In this document: piece by piece, positions 20,240 to 31,485 of the stretch | How positions within the stretch are numbered: the first letter of the stretch is position 1 | Layout of the letters: every line of letters starts with the position of its first letter | Origin: Bugula neritina | Taxonomy: Eukaryota > Bryozoa > Gymnolaemata > Cheilostomatida > Bugulidae | Assembly: GCA_964035545.1 (NCBI GenBank) | Contig: OZ037766.1 | Span: 26,952,673 to 27,014,672, forward strand | Direction: 5' to 3' | Length of the DNA: 62,000 nucleotides | Translations under genes and position numbers: made by a program | Notes under the pieces: model-generated | The model's input: only the letters and a program-made list of their open reading frames with translations | Told to the model about the DNA's origin: nothing | Database searches by the model: none

Positions 20240-23200
20240 TTACTGAGGATTGCCTGAGTCTCCTTGACCATCTGCATCTCCAGAAGTCGGGTTTAGGATG
20301 CGGAGTCTCTTACTAACTGCCTCCTTCACTTTATCTTTAGTCTGCTTCACTCGGATATTCTTGACAATTTCTTTGCGAAGTCTAGCAGAGGGCAGACTTC
20401 CCAGTTTGACTCCCAGAAGCAGCAGAGAGCAGAACATCATGCAGCCTCCTACAGTTACACACCGTCAGCCCGTTTACACAGAGTAGCCCATACAGAGAGT
20501 GACGTACAGAGAGTGACGTACAGAGAGTGATGTACAGAGTAGCCCATACAGAGAGTGACGTACAGAGAGTGATGTACACAGAGTAGCCCATACAGAGAGT
20601 GACGTACAGAGAGTGATGTACACAGAGTGATGTACAGAGAGAGCATGTTCACAAAATAACATATAACTTGTAACGTACACAGAGAGTAACATACACAAAG
20701 TAACGTAAACAGAGTAACGTACACAGAATAATGTATACATTGTAATGTACACAGATAGAAAGAGAGAGTAACATACCCATAGTAACGTAAACAGAGTAAC
20801 TTACACAGAGTGACGTACACAGTGAGGTGTGTGTCTGTAAGTATGTGTATAAACAGCACTTACCTGCCAGGTAGAATACATTCTTGTAAGATTCTGTCTC
20901 TCCGTACAGGAAACCGGCTATAGGTGGACCAGACATGGACCCGAAACTTGTAGCCAGCATTGCGAAACCACTACCACTAGTAGCTAAATCCTGGCCAATG
21001 GTTTCTCTGTTGACCTGCAACGATAGTTTGTAACTTCCTGGTAAATTGAAAAAGTTGTTGTCGTTTTAATACAACTTAATGAAACATAATATGTTGACTT
21101 TAAATATTCACCTATTTATCTATCTAAAATATGACTATAACTCAAAAATTGAATAGATGATAGAAAAAATTATATTCTATGCAATTTAGATACAATGTAG
21201 CACACACACACACAGGTGCATTTTCATATGCTAAATGATCCTACACATTAACTTAAATTATTTTTTTCGAAATATTCTTTTAAAATTTAATCGTTATTTC
21301 GCACATTTGCATTATTATATTAAGCTCATCACTGAGCATTGGTTTTCTTATTAGCTTACATTATTTTAAATTTTTAGTGAGGCAAGTATGAGAGAGGAAA
21401 ACAATTACCCAGTTTGAAAATATTTTGGTTGATTATGTCTACTTCATATTAAACCCACTATGATAAATCACCTCATAAAATTATATATGTTTACTAATTT
21501 TACTGCACGGTATTATGAGCAGTCTAGAAATATACTGAGCAAATTATTTTCACCAAAACCCAACTGTCTAACATTTTAGTATTATATTAACTGAGCAGTT
21601 CAAGTTCCACACACCTAGTGTTTGTAATGCAAATCTATATTCATGCTGAGTACCTCACAAACATCACAGAATAGCAAAATACTGTGTCCAGCTAAATGCC
21701 ATCATTTCCCATAGTCTCACGAGTCAACATGTCTGAGATAAGGGAGCTGATCCACAGGATGGAACTCATCACAAATAAACTCGTAAAATAAATCTAACCT
21801 GATTAATGAAGTTAGACCAGAATCCACAGTAGAAACCAAACAGCATAGAGTAAGCGAGGAGTCCCGTGTACTTGATGGAAATGTCCTGGAACAGGCCGGT
21901 GAATATAGCTGTGAGGAAAAGTCCAAATAGTACAGACGTGACTGTGTCCATGGTGCTAGCTTCTCCCAGGTGGAGAGTGCGGAATATACCTGTAACAGAG
22001 AGGAATGTACCTGTAACAGTGAGGAATATACCCGTAACAGTGTGGAATATACCTGTAACTCACAAATATATAGCTACAACAATATAAAATGCATCTTCTT
22101 CTGACAGACAATCTGACATATCTGAAAAAACCCAATGATTATCAATAATCACACCAACAGCTACTCCATCACTACAACTCACTCTCAGTCTATACAGAGT
22201 AGACAGGGGGAAGTAACTCACCCCTGCTGAACAGACTGAGTCCGCCAATGCAGCTCAGCATGATGGCAGCTTCCTCCGTACTGTAGCCGCTCTGTCTAGT
22301 GAACACCGGTATGTGGATGTACATGATGGACGAGCCAAACGCCCAGATGAAGTTGGCGAGACAAACGGCAAGGAAGGCTGGTTTAGCCAACGCCTCCTCC
22401 TGCAAGACCGATGAGAACAGTAGACTACCAACCTACATGCTGGGTGGAGCTAAACTTGGTCACATGACATTGCAAAAGGTTAGACAACTCTAGAGAGCAA
22501 AGTTAAGCTTTAATATTTCGAGACTGCACTGCATTTGAAAATCTTTTTTAGACATCAATTTTGAACTTCCACAGCATTGAATGCTGTTGTACTAAATTTC
22601 TTTTAACATTTTTAGAAGTCTTTGAAAAACATAATTGTTCGAGCATACAATCCTCAAAAAGTCTGTAGATGACAGCTAAGATATATATAGATATTCTAGT
22701 ACTGTATAAATGAAGTATGTCAGGGATTCTGTGGATACAAGTGTGAAAGAGGTATACTATGGTTTTAGAAAGTTATACAAATACGAGGTTTATTCTCAGC
22801 AACTCCCTACATACCTACAGCAGGCCATGAAACCATGTTCACTGAAATTCCACAGGTAAGCTTGAATATATATAACCTATAGCCTAATCTTAGATCATAT
22901 CAAGGGACGATTTACTTACACGGAATATTTCGATAGATAGCCTGGTGTTCTCAAGAGGTTTAGGAGCAGTCATGAGAAGCCCCAACAAGGATATCATAGC
23001 CAGAGCTCCAGAGAGAACGAGCAAGGAGTACATATGGTCAATGTTAGATAACAGCCAATTCAGACCAGCCGGAAATGTGGCCACACCGATACCTAACGAG
23101 TAAAAGAAGTTAGCAGCGGCACTACAAGGGTACACACATAAACTGATGAAAATATGCAGCATTGTTAATTTATTCATCACCAGTGATGATTTGGTGATAA

Positions 23201-25278
23201 ATAAATTAACAGATAGTTTCACAACTTATTCTCAGCGACTTTAGTCAATTGTCAGGAACTGGGCCGCTCACGAGTGTCAATAAAACATGTGTGACAAGCT
23301 TTTAGTAAACAATTTTTTACAGGCTAAGAAAAAACCTACTAGCTTCAATTACACCTGGTGCAAATTGGATGCACCCGGTTTAAGACCGCCTAAGGTCAAC
23401 TTTAAATACCGCATCAGACATAGGCATAACTGCAGGACCGTGTATTGATGTCCTAATAAGTTGCAACATCAATAATGTATTTACTAAGAGTAGTACTGTA
23501 TGCACACATTAGAGGTGCCTCATACTAGAATACTAGCTAAGAGTAGTATAGCATATACAGACTCACCAATTCCACTCAGAGCTATAGTAGTGGCCAGAGT
23601 ATTCCCTTCTCGAGGAAAGTGCAGTTCAACAGAAAGTAGAGCGGGTATAAAAGAGAGGCCAACTCCCAAACCTGTCAAACACCGAGTAGAGAAGTAGCAG
23701 CATACGACATGAATACCAATATGGCTTCCTTAGTGACAGGTTGCGACAGGTTGCTTAATTTTAACCACCTAAGTAGGTGATCTGACAGTATCAGAACTGA
23801 ATCAAATATTGCAGTAGCAATAAAACATACACAGCTTAGTATCAACTTCTCAGCAAACGCATAATTATACTGTTTTGCCGTTGGTTTAATGACACAGTGT
23901 TATTCCACACCTCCAAACAGATCACTATGCTAGTCTAGTGTAAACAACTGCACTTACACTCAGTTACACAATACTCAAACTTATATCATAGTACGTTTGA
24001 AAAAATTGTGAAATGACAAAAATACAGAGAAGTTTGTGAAAAGCTACAGAAAGTAGGAGTACAGCATAGGGAAATAAGTGAATAGTGTGTAATGTTTATG
24101 CTTCAATGATGGTGGGTATTAGACTGGGCTGTCAGAATTGACACCAAAGGAAATAGTAAGCGTTTCATACCAGTGAGCAGACCCATAGTGAGGCATATGG
24201 CAGTCAGCCCGGTGCAGAATACAGACATAGATGGCCCAAGAGCAGCTATGAAACCTCCAATGATGAGTGAGCCTCTGCATCCAATCATTTTGATCAGAGG
24301 AATCGCTATGATACCTGCAAGAGAAGAGTGCATTACTCAGACTAATATGGGACTAAAGTAACAAGTGTTGGTAGTGTAAAGTTTATGGAAAGTTCAGTTA
24401 CTACAGCAAATACCAGTACTATAGAGACTACCCCAGACATCACTGTATGGACTAATACTATTACTACTACTATTACTACTGTCACAACTATTCGCACTAT
24501 GTTACAGCTACCTCCATTACTAAAACTATCAATAATCTCAACACTAGTACTGCATTTACCATTATATCACCACCACCCTCACTAAACTCTGTGACTTCTC
24601 CACTACTATGTATGATAATTTAGTCACTTACTGGACATGCTCATAGAAGACATCATAGTGGCCCCAAGCCAAGATTGCTCCATCACAGTATAACTACTGT
24701 TGAGTTGTTTCTCAAATATAACCATTGTTATTGGAGAGCTGAAAACAGATGTGAATCAACTTGTATTTTCTCACAAACTAAGTAATAGTGCCATGGGCTA
24801 GTATCATCATCTATATATAGTCCTATTTATTTAGTCCCAGCGCAAGCCTTCGACTTGTTAGGATACAGTGCAGTATATGCCATAATATCAACATTCGAAT
24901 TTAGGTTACTTTGGCATTTTTCTACTGATACAATTGAATAATAAATACACAAAATTGATTGGATAAAAATTACATGCCATCAAATCCACTTACATGGCTT
25001 AAGTAAGTAATTATGAAACTTTTAGAGTAAGAATAACATTTAAAACCTAGCACAAAGTAGTAAAATAATGCAACGGATGACATTATCTTCTACAGTTTTT
25101 AAAACTTGATGCTACAGTACTAAACACATTGTGTATAGTCTATCATGAATTAAGGTGTATACCTGTAGATTGTTCCACAGCTGATCGAGATAATGACGAA
25201 AGCATAGACCACCACCATGTAGCTCCAGCATTGTGACTGGGAGATTCCAGGTGAACCATGAGACTGCTTGTTAGCCAT
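20240..25278 (-). CDS. SLC16/monocarboxylate-transporter-like major facilitator protein
   Basis: Nine minus-strand exons: 25163-25278 (ATG 25276-25278), 24632-24738, 24171-24314, 23567-23671, 22920-23092, 22222-22399, 21799-21989, 20864-21014, 20240-20448 (stop TAA). All phases fit; total 1,374 nt, 457 aa. The protein begins MANKQSHG and shows about twelve hydrophobic segments in two groups of six, split by a central loop near ENTRLSIEIFREEALAKP. Features of the SLC16 fold include the Gly-rich helix LSGIGIGVATFPAG and the C-half helix SMSGPPIAGFLYGETESYKN. The family signature D-G-x-x-W before helix 1 is not conserved (SQCWSYMVV), so it is a divergent member or related MFS 'MCT-like' subfamily; substrate unknown. 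The cytoplasmic tail is Lys/Arg-rich. A 21-bp tandem repeat multiplies the acceptor of exon 7. Confidence 0.88.
20462..20830. repeat. Imperfect tandem repeat in last intron of transporter 1
   Basis: Many copies of GTACAGAGAGTGAC and variants, with AGAGTAGCCCATAC every few units, grading into GTAACATACACA units. The open frames here are products of the repeat and not genes. Confidence 0.9.
21981..22062. repeat. 21-bp tandem repeat covering a splice acceptor
   Basis: Four 21-bp units GGAATATACCTGTAACAGNGN span the junction of intron 6 and exon 7 of the transporter. On the coding strand each intact unit contains TTACAG|GTATATTCC, the used acceptor. Intact acceptors are at exon starts 21,989, 22,010 and 22,052; the unit at 22,031 has CGG instead of AGG. 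Confidence 0.85.
24430..24500. repeat. Low-complexity ACT/ATT-rich tract
   Basis: Runs of ACTATTACTACT-type triplets inside an intron of transporter 1. Confidence 0.6.
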
Positions 25279-26324
25279 GATAGAGTGGCCGCAGGTAGTT
25301 TATACACTTTGATATGATTGTCTTTTATTTGCCTGCAGAATTCTAACAGATAAACATGCATTGTAAATATGATGTTTTATATTTCAGCAGTCAAACTTTA
25401 TACTGCCTTTAATGTTGTTAGAAATAACTAGCCAACTACTTGTATAATGTTTATCGCACAATAAACTGTATCACAGAAATGGTTTGAGATTATGTTTACT
25501 GATTTACTACAAAATGAAATATGAAATACTAATGCTGTTTACTGGAATTGAATTAAAAAGTAAATAGGTACTATCAGGGCACAAACAGGAACATAACACA
25601 CAGTTGAACATAGATAAATTTTAATTTGTAGAATTGGGTATCCCTATAGGTAAGTATTTAGTTCATTGACACTTAATAAGTATGCGATTTTTGCGGTTTC
25701 ACTTCCAGCTATGGCAGTATAAGTAATGACTTTAGATAGATGAGAGTAAGTGGAACTTAAAGCTTCCATGTTAAAGTCTAACTGATGAGATTGAGTCATC
25801 ATAGACCAGTAGAAACCACTTGTCAAGATAAACTAATGCAACACTGAGTCTGAGTCTGATTAGAATCATTACATGATAAGGAAGCTCAAAGTAACTTAAC
25901 ATGAGTATTTGATAGTATGGAGTGCTTTACCTACAGTAACAGTAGCAAGTTGTCTGGTTCAGGTTAAACTGTGTAACTGCAAATCTAAGGAAACTTATAA
26001 ACCTCTCTATAACAAATATACAAAGCTTTATAAGAATTGTTTTGTTATAATAATCACAGTGATCACAACAATTTAAAATAAGTGGCAGAATCAGTGTGAG
26101 TTAAACAAGTGACCATGACAGCAAGTTGAACAAATAATAAGAATATAGGTAACTGAAATTTATGATTTATGAATAATGAAAGTATTACTATTATAAATAT
26201 AATTCAAATATCCGAGGAAAACTGCTATAATTATAACAGCTGACATTTTTAAAATTTTTAATTTTAATAAAAGAAAATCACAATAATTTAAACAATCTAA
26301 ATATTGAAATGAACTTCAGTAATT
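25279..26324. other. 5' flank of transporter 1
   Basis: Upstream region of the minus-strand transporter; no further exon, repeat or clear core promoter was recognised. Confidence 0.4.
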
Positions 26325-26828
26325 CAGGGTTGGGGTCAATTAATGTGAATGTAATCAATTACAATTACATGGAAATTTGTCAATTACAATTATAATTACA
26401 GTTAAAAAGTAATGTAATTAATTGCAACTATAATTACACAGCAACTAATTAATTACAATTACATTTACTTTTGTTCTCACAAGGGATAAATAGAAGTTAT
26501 GCAATCTCACTTCTAGGGTCGAACTACCAAGGGCAATTTTGACAGTGGTAAACCACCTTTGTTCTCAACAGTGATACTATATTATACTACATTGACCTAA
26601 TCTGAACTTGCTATTTAACAGTAGGCGTGGTAGGAAAAGCATGAAATTTTCAAGATTTAAAATTTTGAAATAATTGACATGTAATATTAAAGTAATTGTA
26701 AAAATCAATTACATTAGATATGTAACGAATTACAATTACATTTTATACATCAATTACAAATTATATTCAATTACTTAAAAAATGTAATTAATTACAACCA
26801 ATTACAATTTACAATTACCTCAACCCTG
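26325..26828. mobile_element. 504-bp non-autonomous hAT-like element
   Basis: Ends CAGGGTTGGGGTCAATT and AATTACCTCAACCCTG form an inverted repeat of about 16 bp with two mismatches. The CAGGG start is hAT-type. Flanks TCAGTAAT and TCAGTATC agree at 6 of 8 positions after a one-base shift, a decayed 8-bp duplication at best. The interior is dominated by TGTAATTAATTACAATTACA-like low-complexity sequence at both sides of a unique core (26,500-26,640). Confidence 0.65.
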
Positions 26829-26994
26829 GTCAGTATCACTACGATAATCATATCTAGTTGATCTAGTTCTACAACTACAAGTACAATCATTTTGAATTTA
26901 GAATTTTAGATAATAATGAATAAATCACTCAATGATTTACCATTACAGTAATACTATCAGTATTAGATTTAGTTATCACCATTATAAAGACGGT

Positions 26995-27310
26995 AAATGT
27001 AATGAGTATCACTATCAGCATGAGAATCAGTATGAGTATGACTAAGACTAACTCTAACTCTAAGAGTAAGTTTAATCAATAATTATAATCACTAAAGACT
27101 GTGAGTTATTGCAAAATTAAAAGCTAAAATAAAGCATAAATTTAAACCTAAAGTTGAAGGCTAAAAATTAAAGAGTAAAGAATAACTCTAAGACTAAGAG
27201 TAAAATTTAGACTAACAGTAATGAGTAAAGTTTTATGAGCTTAAACTTAAAACCAAAGGCAAAGCTAAAAGTATAACTAAAAGTAAAAGTAAAAGTAAAG
27301 GAATCCGAAT
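26995..27310. repeat. Degenerate AAAGTA/CTAAGAGTA repeat tract
   Basis: Loose short-period repeat (ACTAAGAGTAAAA, AAAAGTAAAAGTAAAAG) in the 5' flank of SPCS3. Confidence 0.6.
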
Positions 27311-27523
27311 ATTTTACTTCAGCTCAAAATTAATTTTGAAAGTTAGTTAAAACAAAATAACAGTTAATACAGGTGTAAAATTTTCTAAATATTGTATAGT
27401 CAAAACTAGAACACGCATCGGCCATTAGTACTGGTAGATACTGCAGATTAGATAAACTAAAGTAAATTAGAAAACGCTTGATTTTATAATAATTTAATGT
27501 ACAAAGTGCATGGTTATTGTTGT

Positions 27524-27533
27524 GTCACGTGAC
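27524..27533. promoter_or_regulatory. Palindromic E-box GTCACGTGAC upstream of SPCS3
   Basis: A perfect 10-bp palindrome with CACGTG core lies 208 bp upstream of the SPCS3 start codon. It matches the consensus of bHLH-zip factors of the USF/TFEB type. Functional use is inference. Confidence 0.4.
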
Positions 27534-27740
27534 CTTTAAATTATCCCAAAGTAGCCGAGTCCACAGTTAAACCTGTACAGGGACATACTCCGAGAATCCC
27601 GATAAGATCGTAACTACTCAAAATGTAGTAATTTGGGCATTTATCAGTTTCCGGCGACGTGTGATTTGGATTGATATTTTTTCCTTAGTTTTGTGACATT
27701 TTTATTCTTTACAACATTAGTTATAAAACCGAAGTTTAAA

Positions 27741-30278
27741 ATGAACACAGTTTTAGGGCGGCTTAATGCTGCCTTTGCATATACCCTTACAGTAATGGCA
27801 GTATTGACTTTTATGTGTTTCTTATCTACATACTATAATGACGATCTAGCTGATGTGAATATCAAAGTAGGGAGTGTTCAAGTGTAAGTTTTTTACTAAT
27901 AGTAATACTAATAGTAATGTTTACAGGTTAATTTTTAGCTCATTAAAATAACATAATTTAAATGTAGATGCTAGGTTGTTAAACATAGTGTAAGCTGATT
28001 ACCATAATGATATTGAACGTGATTCGTGAAATTCAAACTCAAACTGTCCGAAGATTGATCACAACCAAATCCAAGGCAATATGAATATCAATATGAATAT
28101 GAATAACTCAAAGATCTCCACATATACAGGATTAAGTTCCTGTTCAGTCAGTATAGTATAACCAATACTAATTGTATAACTATTGGCCAATGACTGGCCA
28201 ACATTAGTATTACTCATGCAGCACACCCCTCCTCCCTCTACTTCCAGGGCGGTCCGGTGTGAGTGTGATGATCACTTCGACTTCGAGTAAGCTTAAGCTA
28301 TAATCGTAGGCTGAGGGCGTTTTCTTTACTTTTATTTATTGTTCTTTTAAATATGAATGTAAATTTCTCTGTCTAAAATTTACTATTGGTAAGCCATGTA
28401 CCTGTTCTCTTTTATGTACAGTCAGTATTATATATGACATGATATATTAGATCACACATATTACTGATAAATAAGTTTTATTTAGTCTATTGTATTTATG
28501 CAATATACATTGCAGTCCTCTACTATTATCGAATAGGCATATTGTTTGTGCTAAGTAGTTCAGCTTCAAATATGAGCATGACTGACTTACATATATTTCT
28601 TAGCTATATTTACCATGTTTATTTGTAGAAAAAATGTGGCAGATTTTACCACCACTCGGGAGCGTAAAGATCTGGCTATAATAAATAACTTGGGTGTCAA
28701 GGTCGATCTATCTCAAGTTTTCAATTGGAATGTTAAAGAAATATTTTTATACCTTACTGCTGAGTATTCGTCAGATGTGAATGTAAGTTGAATAATATAA
28801 ATATTTAATAGTAGGAATAAGTAAGTTAGATTATAATTGTATAATGATATTGTAGTATTGAAAATATAGAATAATTTATATTTTAGGCTATTGCTGTAAA
28901 TTAGTAAAATTTGCAGAATTTTATGAGCAATTTATAGAAGTTTGCTGATATTGCCAAGGTTTTAAGTAAAGCTGGTGTTCAAGGTTGTAGCTAATCTCAA
29001 TGAATATATTTCACTCCTTAAACAATGTTGTGAGTACACTACACTGTAGCAAATGTAAGCACTATGTAGTGTAGTGTAAATTCATTAGGTTTACAATGTA
29101 ATGGCAGTAAATACATTATAATATAGAGTAAATACATTATAATACATATATATTAAGTACATTATAATATAGAGTAAGTACATTTTAATATAGAGTTAGT
29201 ACATTATGATTTATATTGAGTACATTATAATATAGGTTAAGTACATTATAATATAGAGTAAGTACATTATAATATAGAGTGAGTACATTATACTACAGCT
29301 ATGTGTGATACGTACACAAGTCAGCTGGCCATCAGCATGGTGTAATCTGTTCATATTGATGTTGCAGGCTCTCAACCAGGTGGTGCTCTGGGACAAGATT
29401 GTTATGCGAGAAGATGCTCAGCGTATTGATATTCCTTCGGTGGACCCAGAGTATTATTTCTTTGATGACTCAAAGGGGCTGATGTGAGTGAGACTTCTTT
29501 ACTCTGTATGACATTGTATGTGAAGTATGGCATCAGAATCAAAGTATGACACCATAAAATTATTGTGGCATGTTAAGGCAATGTGTTAGACATTATACAT
29601 TGTGTGTTTGCATAAATTAGCCAATGTTGACTTAGACTTTAGAGCCAAGCAGCAAAACCTGCTGCGACATGGAGTTTTCCCCACCGTCGTAGATCTGTTG
29701 GACTGTTACTATTTATTTGGTTGGGTCTGTGCTCCAGGCAGGTTATGTGGCCTGTTGGTTCATCATCCACACACAAACACACACGACATGGTAGTATATT
29801 GTTACTGCAGCTGTGATATGCTTTGACCAAAGGCTCCTTGACTTTGAATATACAAGATGCTTTTATAAAACAAATGAAATTGGTAACTTTGAAAACACTG
29901 TTTCACTTTTGTTATAGCGATGAGATGTGGTTCTGTTGACTAAATCAAGTGCCCTAAAGTTGCTATAGTTTAGCTACATTTATAAAGGTCGATTGCATAA
30001 GATTACACAGAGTAGGTTACCTAATTTATCTTACAAGTATCCCAAACATAGATTATATGCTATAGAGCTGATGATTGTTACCGTAGACCACATTGAACCT
30101 ACTGTGTCTGTTTGCTGATACATGATTCACTTCTACTTTCAGAGGTAATGAGAACGTAACTCTCACTCTCTCCTGGAATGTAATACCAAATGCTGGCAGA
30201 CTGCCAAGAGTGCAAGGCCTTGGTTCTACAACTGTGAAATTACCTTCCACATATGCTCATTCTAGTGGCAGAATCTAA
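27741..30278 (+). CDS. SPCS3: Signal peptidase complex subunit 3 (SPC22/23)
   Basis: Four plus-strand exons: 27741-27883, 28629-28782, 29368-29483, 30143-30278 (stop TAA). Total 549 nt, 182 aa, close to the usual 180 aa. The protein starts [16 protein letters not shown], has one membrane segment at about residues 12-30 and a lumenal domain with the family hallmarks [29 protein letters not shown] and [18 protein letters not shown] (with an N-glycosylation sequon NVT). In animals this type II ER membrane protein is an essential accessory subunit of the complex that removes signal peptides. The gene is divergent to the transporter at 20-25 kb and convergent to the NHL gene. AATAAA at 30,536-30,541 is a plausible polyadenylation signal. 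Confidence 0.96.
29107..29296. repeat. About 20-bp tandem repeat in SPCS3 intron 3 region
   Basis: About nine imperfect copies of AGTACATTATAATATAGAGT just before exon 3 of SPCS3 (exon begins 29,368). Confidence 0.85.
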
Positions 30279-30475
30279 AACTAATAATGATCTCTTAATA
30301 TGCTTTTAGTTTTGCAAGTTGCATAAAACATTTAGCACAAATAAAATCTTTGACTTTTTCCACGTATTGTCAAATGGTTGATTATTGTAAAGTGAACGTG
30401 TATGAAACATATTAAACCCAGTGGTTTATTGGTCTGCTGGTTACAAGTTGTTTAAAAGTTATATTATTGTCTTTT

Positions 30476-30727
30476 AATATAATATAGTTGTTGTTAGTTT
30501 TGTTGATGTATGCATGTGTAAAATTATTGTCATAAATAAAGTTGAAACATATTATAGGTTAGTATATTGCATACCTAGTTGTGGTCTGTCTTTATTGTTA
30601 TTATTAAATATTATTTCTTCAACAAATTTATTGTGTTTTAATATATTATAGTTGTTGTTTGTTAATTCGAATACATATGTAACATTATTGTCATAAATAC
30701 AGTTTAAATATATACTATATTATAGCG
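30476..30727 (+). repeat. Direct duplication in SPCS3 3' flank
   Basis: About 85 bp around TATAGTTGTTGTTNGTT...ATTATTGTCATAAATA occurs at 30,476-30,560 and again at 30,637-30,727. The first copy carries AATAAA; the second carries AATACA at the same place. Confidence 0.75.
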
Positions 30728-31485
30728 CACGCTTAAATGTGGCTTTTCTTTATACTTATAGCCTGTACAGCATATACACATATGATTGATATATTATACG
30801 TTACATTGTTTTACATGGAGAATAACTCCGGAATTGCTTGTTGCTCATTTATAATTTCTACACATGTATACACTGCGTTGTTAAAGCATAAGTACTTAAT
30901 TTTAGCTACTTGTGACTAATTAGAACCAATGAAAGTAGTCAGTGTGGCTAGGAATAAGTTTTTCATTTCTGGAAAGTCTCTTAACATCTATGGCAGGCAT
31001 AAACCTATAAACGCAAAATAAATTATATAAATCAGTAACTATACCAATTATACAAAATATTGTGGTGTGTGTAAATGACAAGGTTTTTATTACCTTATCA
31101 TAAATAGAGGAGATATAGAATAAAATTGAAGCCCTTGCCCCATTATTCAAAAGTATGGAAAATAAAATATTTTAACCATCACAATTCACACCAACTACAA
31201 GGAAACTTTTTTTGCTATGCAAACATTAATTTTTGCATTAATATTTAATAAAATATAGCAGCTTTTAATTTCAGCAACCAATAAAAACATATAAATGACT
31301 ACAGATCAAAGCAAAAAAAGCAGTTTAGTTTAGGATGTATAAAAATGTACCCGAAAAAAGTAATACAGTAAACTAAAATAAAATTTTCTTTATACTGCCA
31401 TTTCATCAACCAGCTCAGATGTCATAAACTTCATGCAGCAGAACTTAACTGCTTAGTCTCAATCTTACTGGTGAGTGGTGAGGGT
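30728..31485. other. Intergenic region between convergent genes
   Basis: AT-rich; on the minus strand it includes the 3' UTR of the NHL gene. An AATAAA (minus) is at 31,085-31,090. Nothing else recognised. Confidence 0.4.

Noticed and set aside
20382-20859. Overlapping Tyr/Leu/Cys-rich frames on the minus strand that look membrane-like
   Set aside because: Produced by the tandem repeat in the last intron of transporter 1; the true exons end at 20,864 and begin at 20,448.
23093-23121. Upstream acceptor at 23,122 for exon 5 of transporter 1
   Set aside because: It breaks the reading phase with the preceding exon; the acceptor at 23,093-23,094 after a pyrimidine tract keeps frame and gives the expected Gly-rich helix.
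29107-29296. Possible CRISPR-like array because of regular repeats
   Set aside because: Direct tandem repeats without unique spacers, in a eukaryotic intron.
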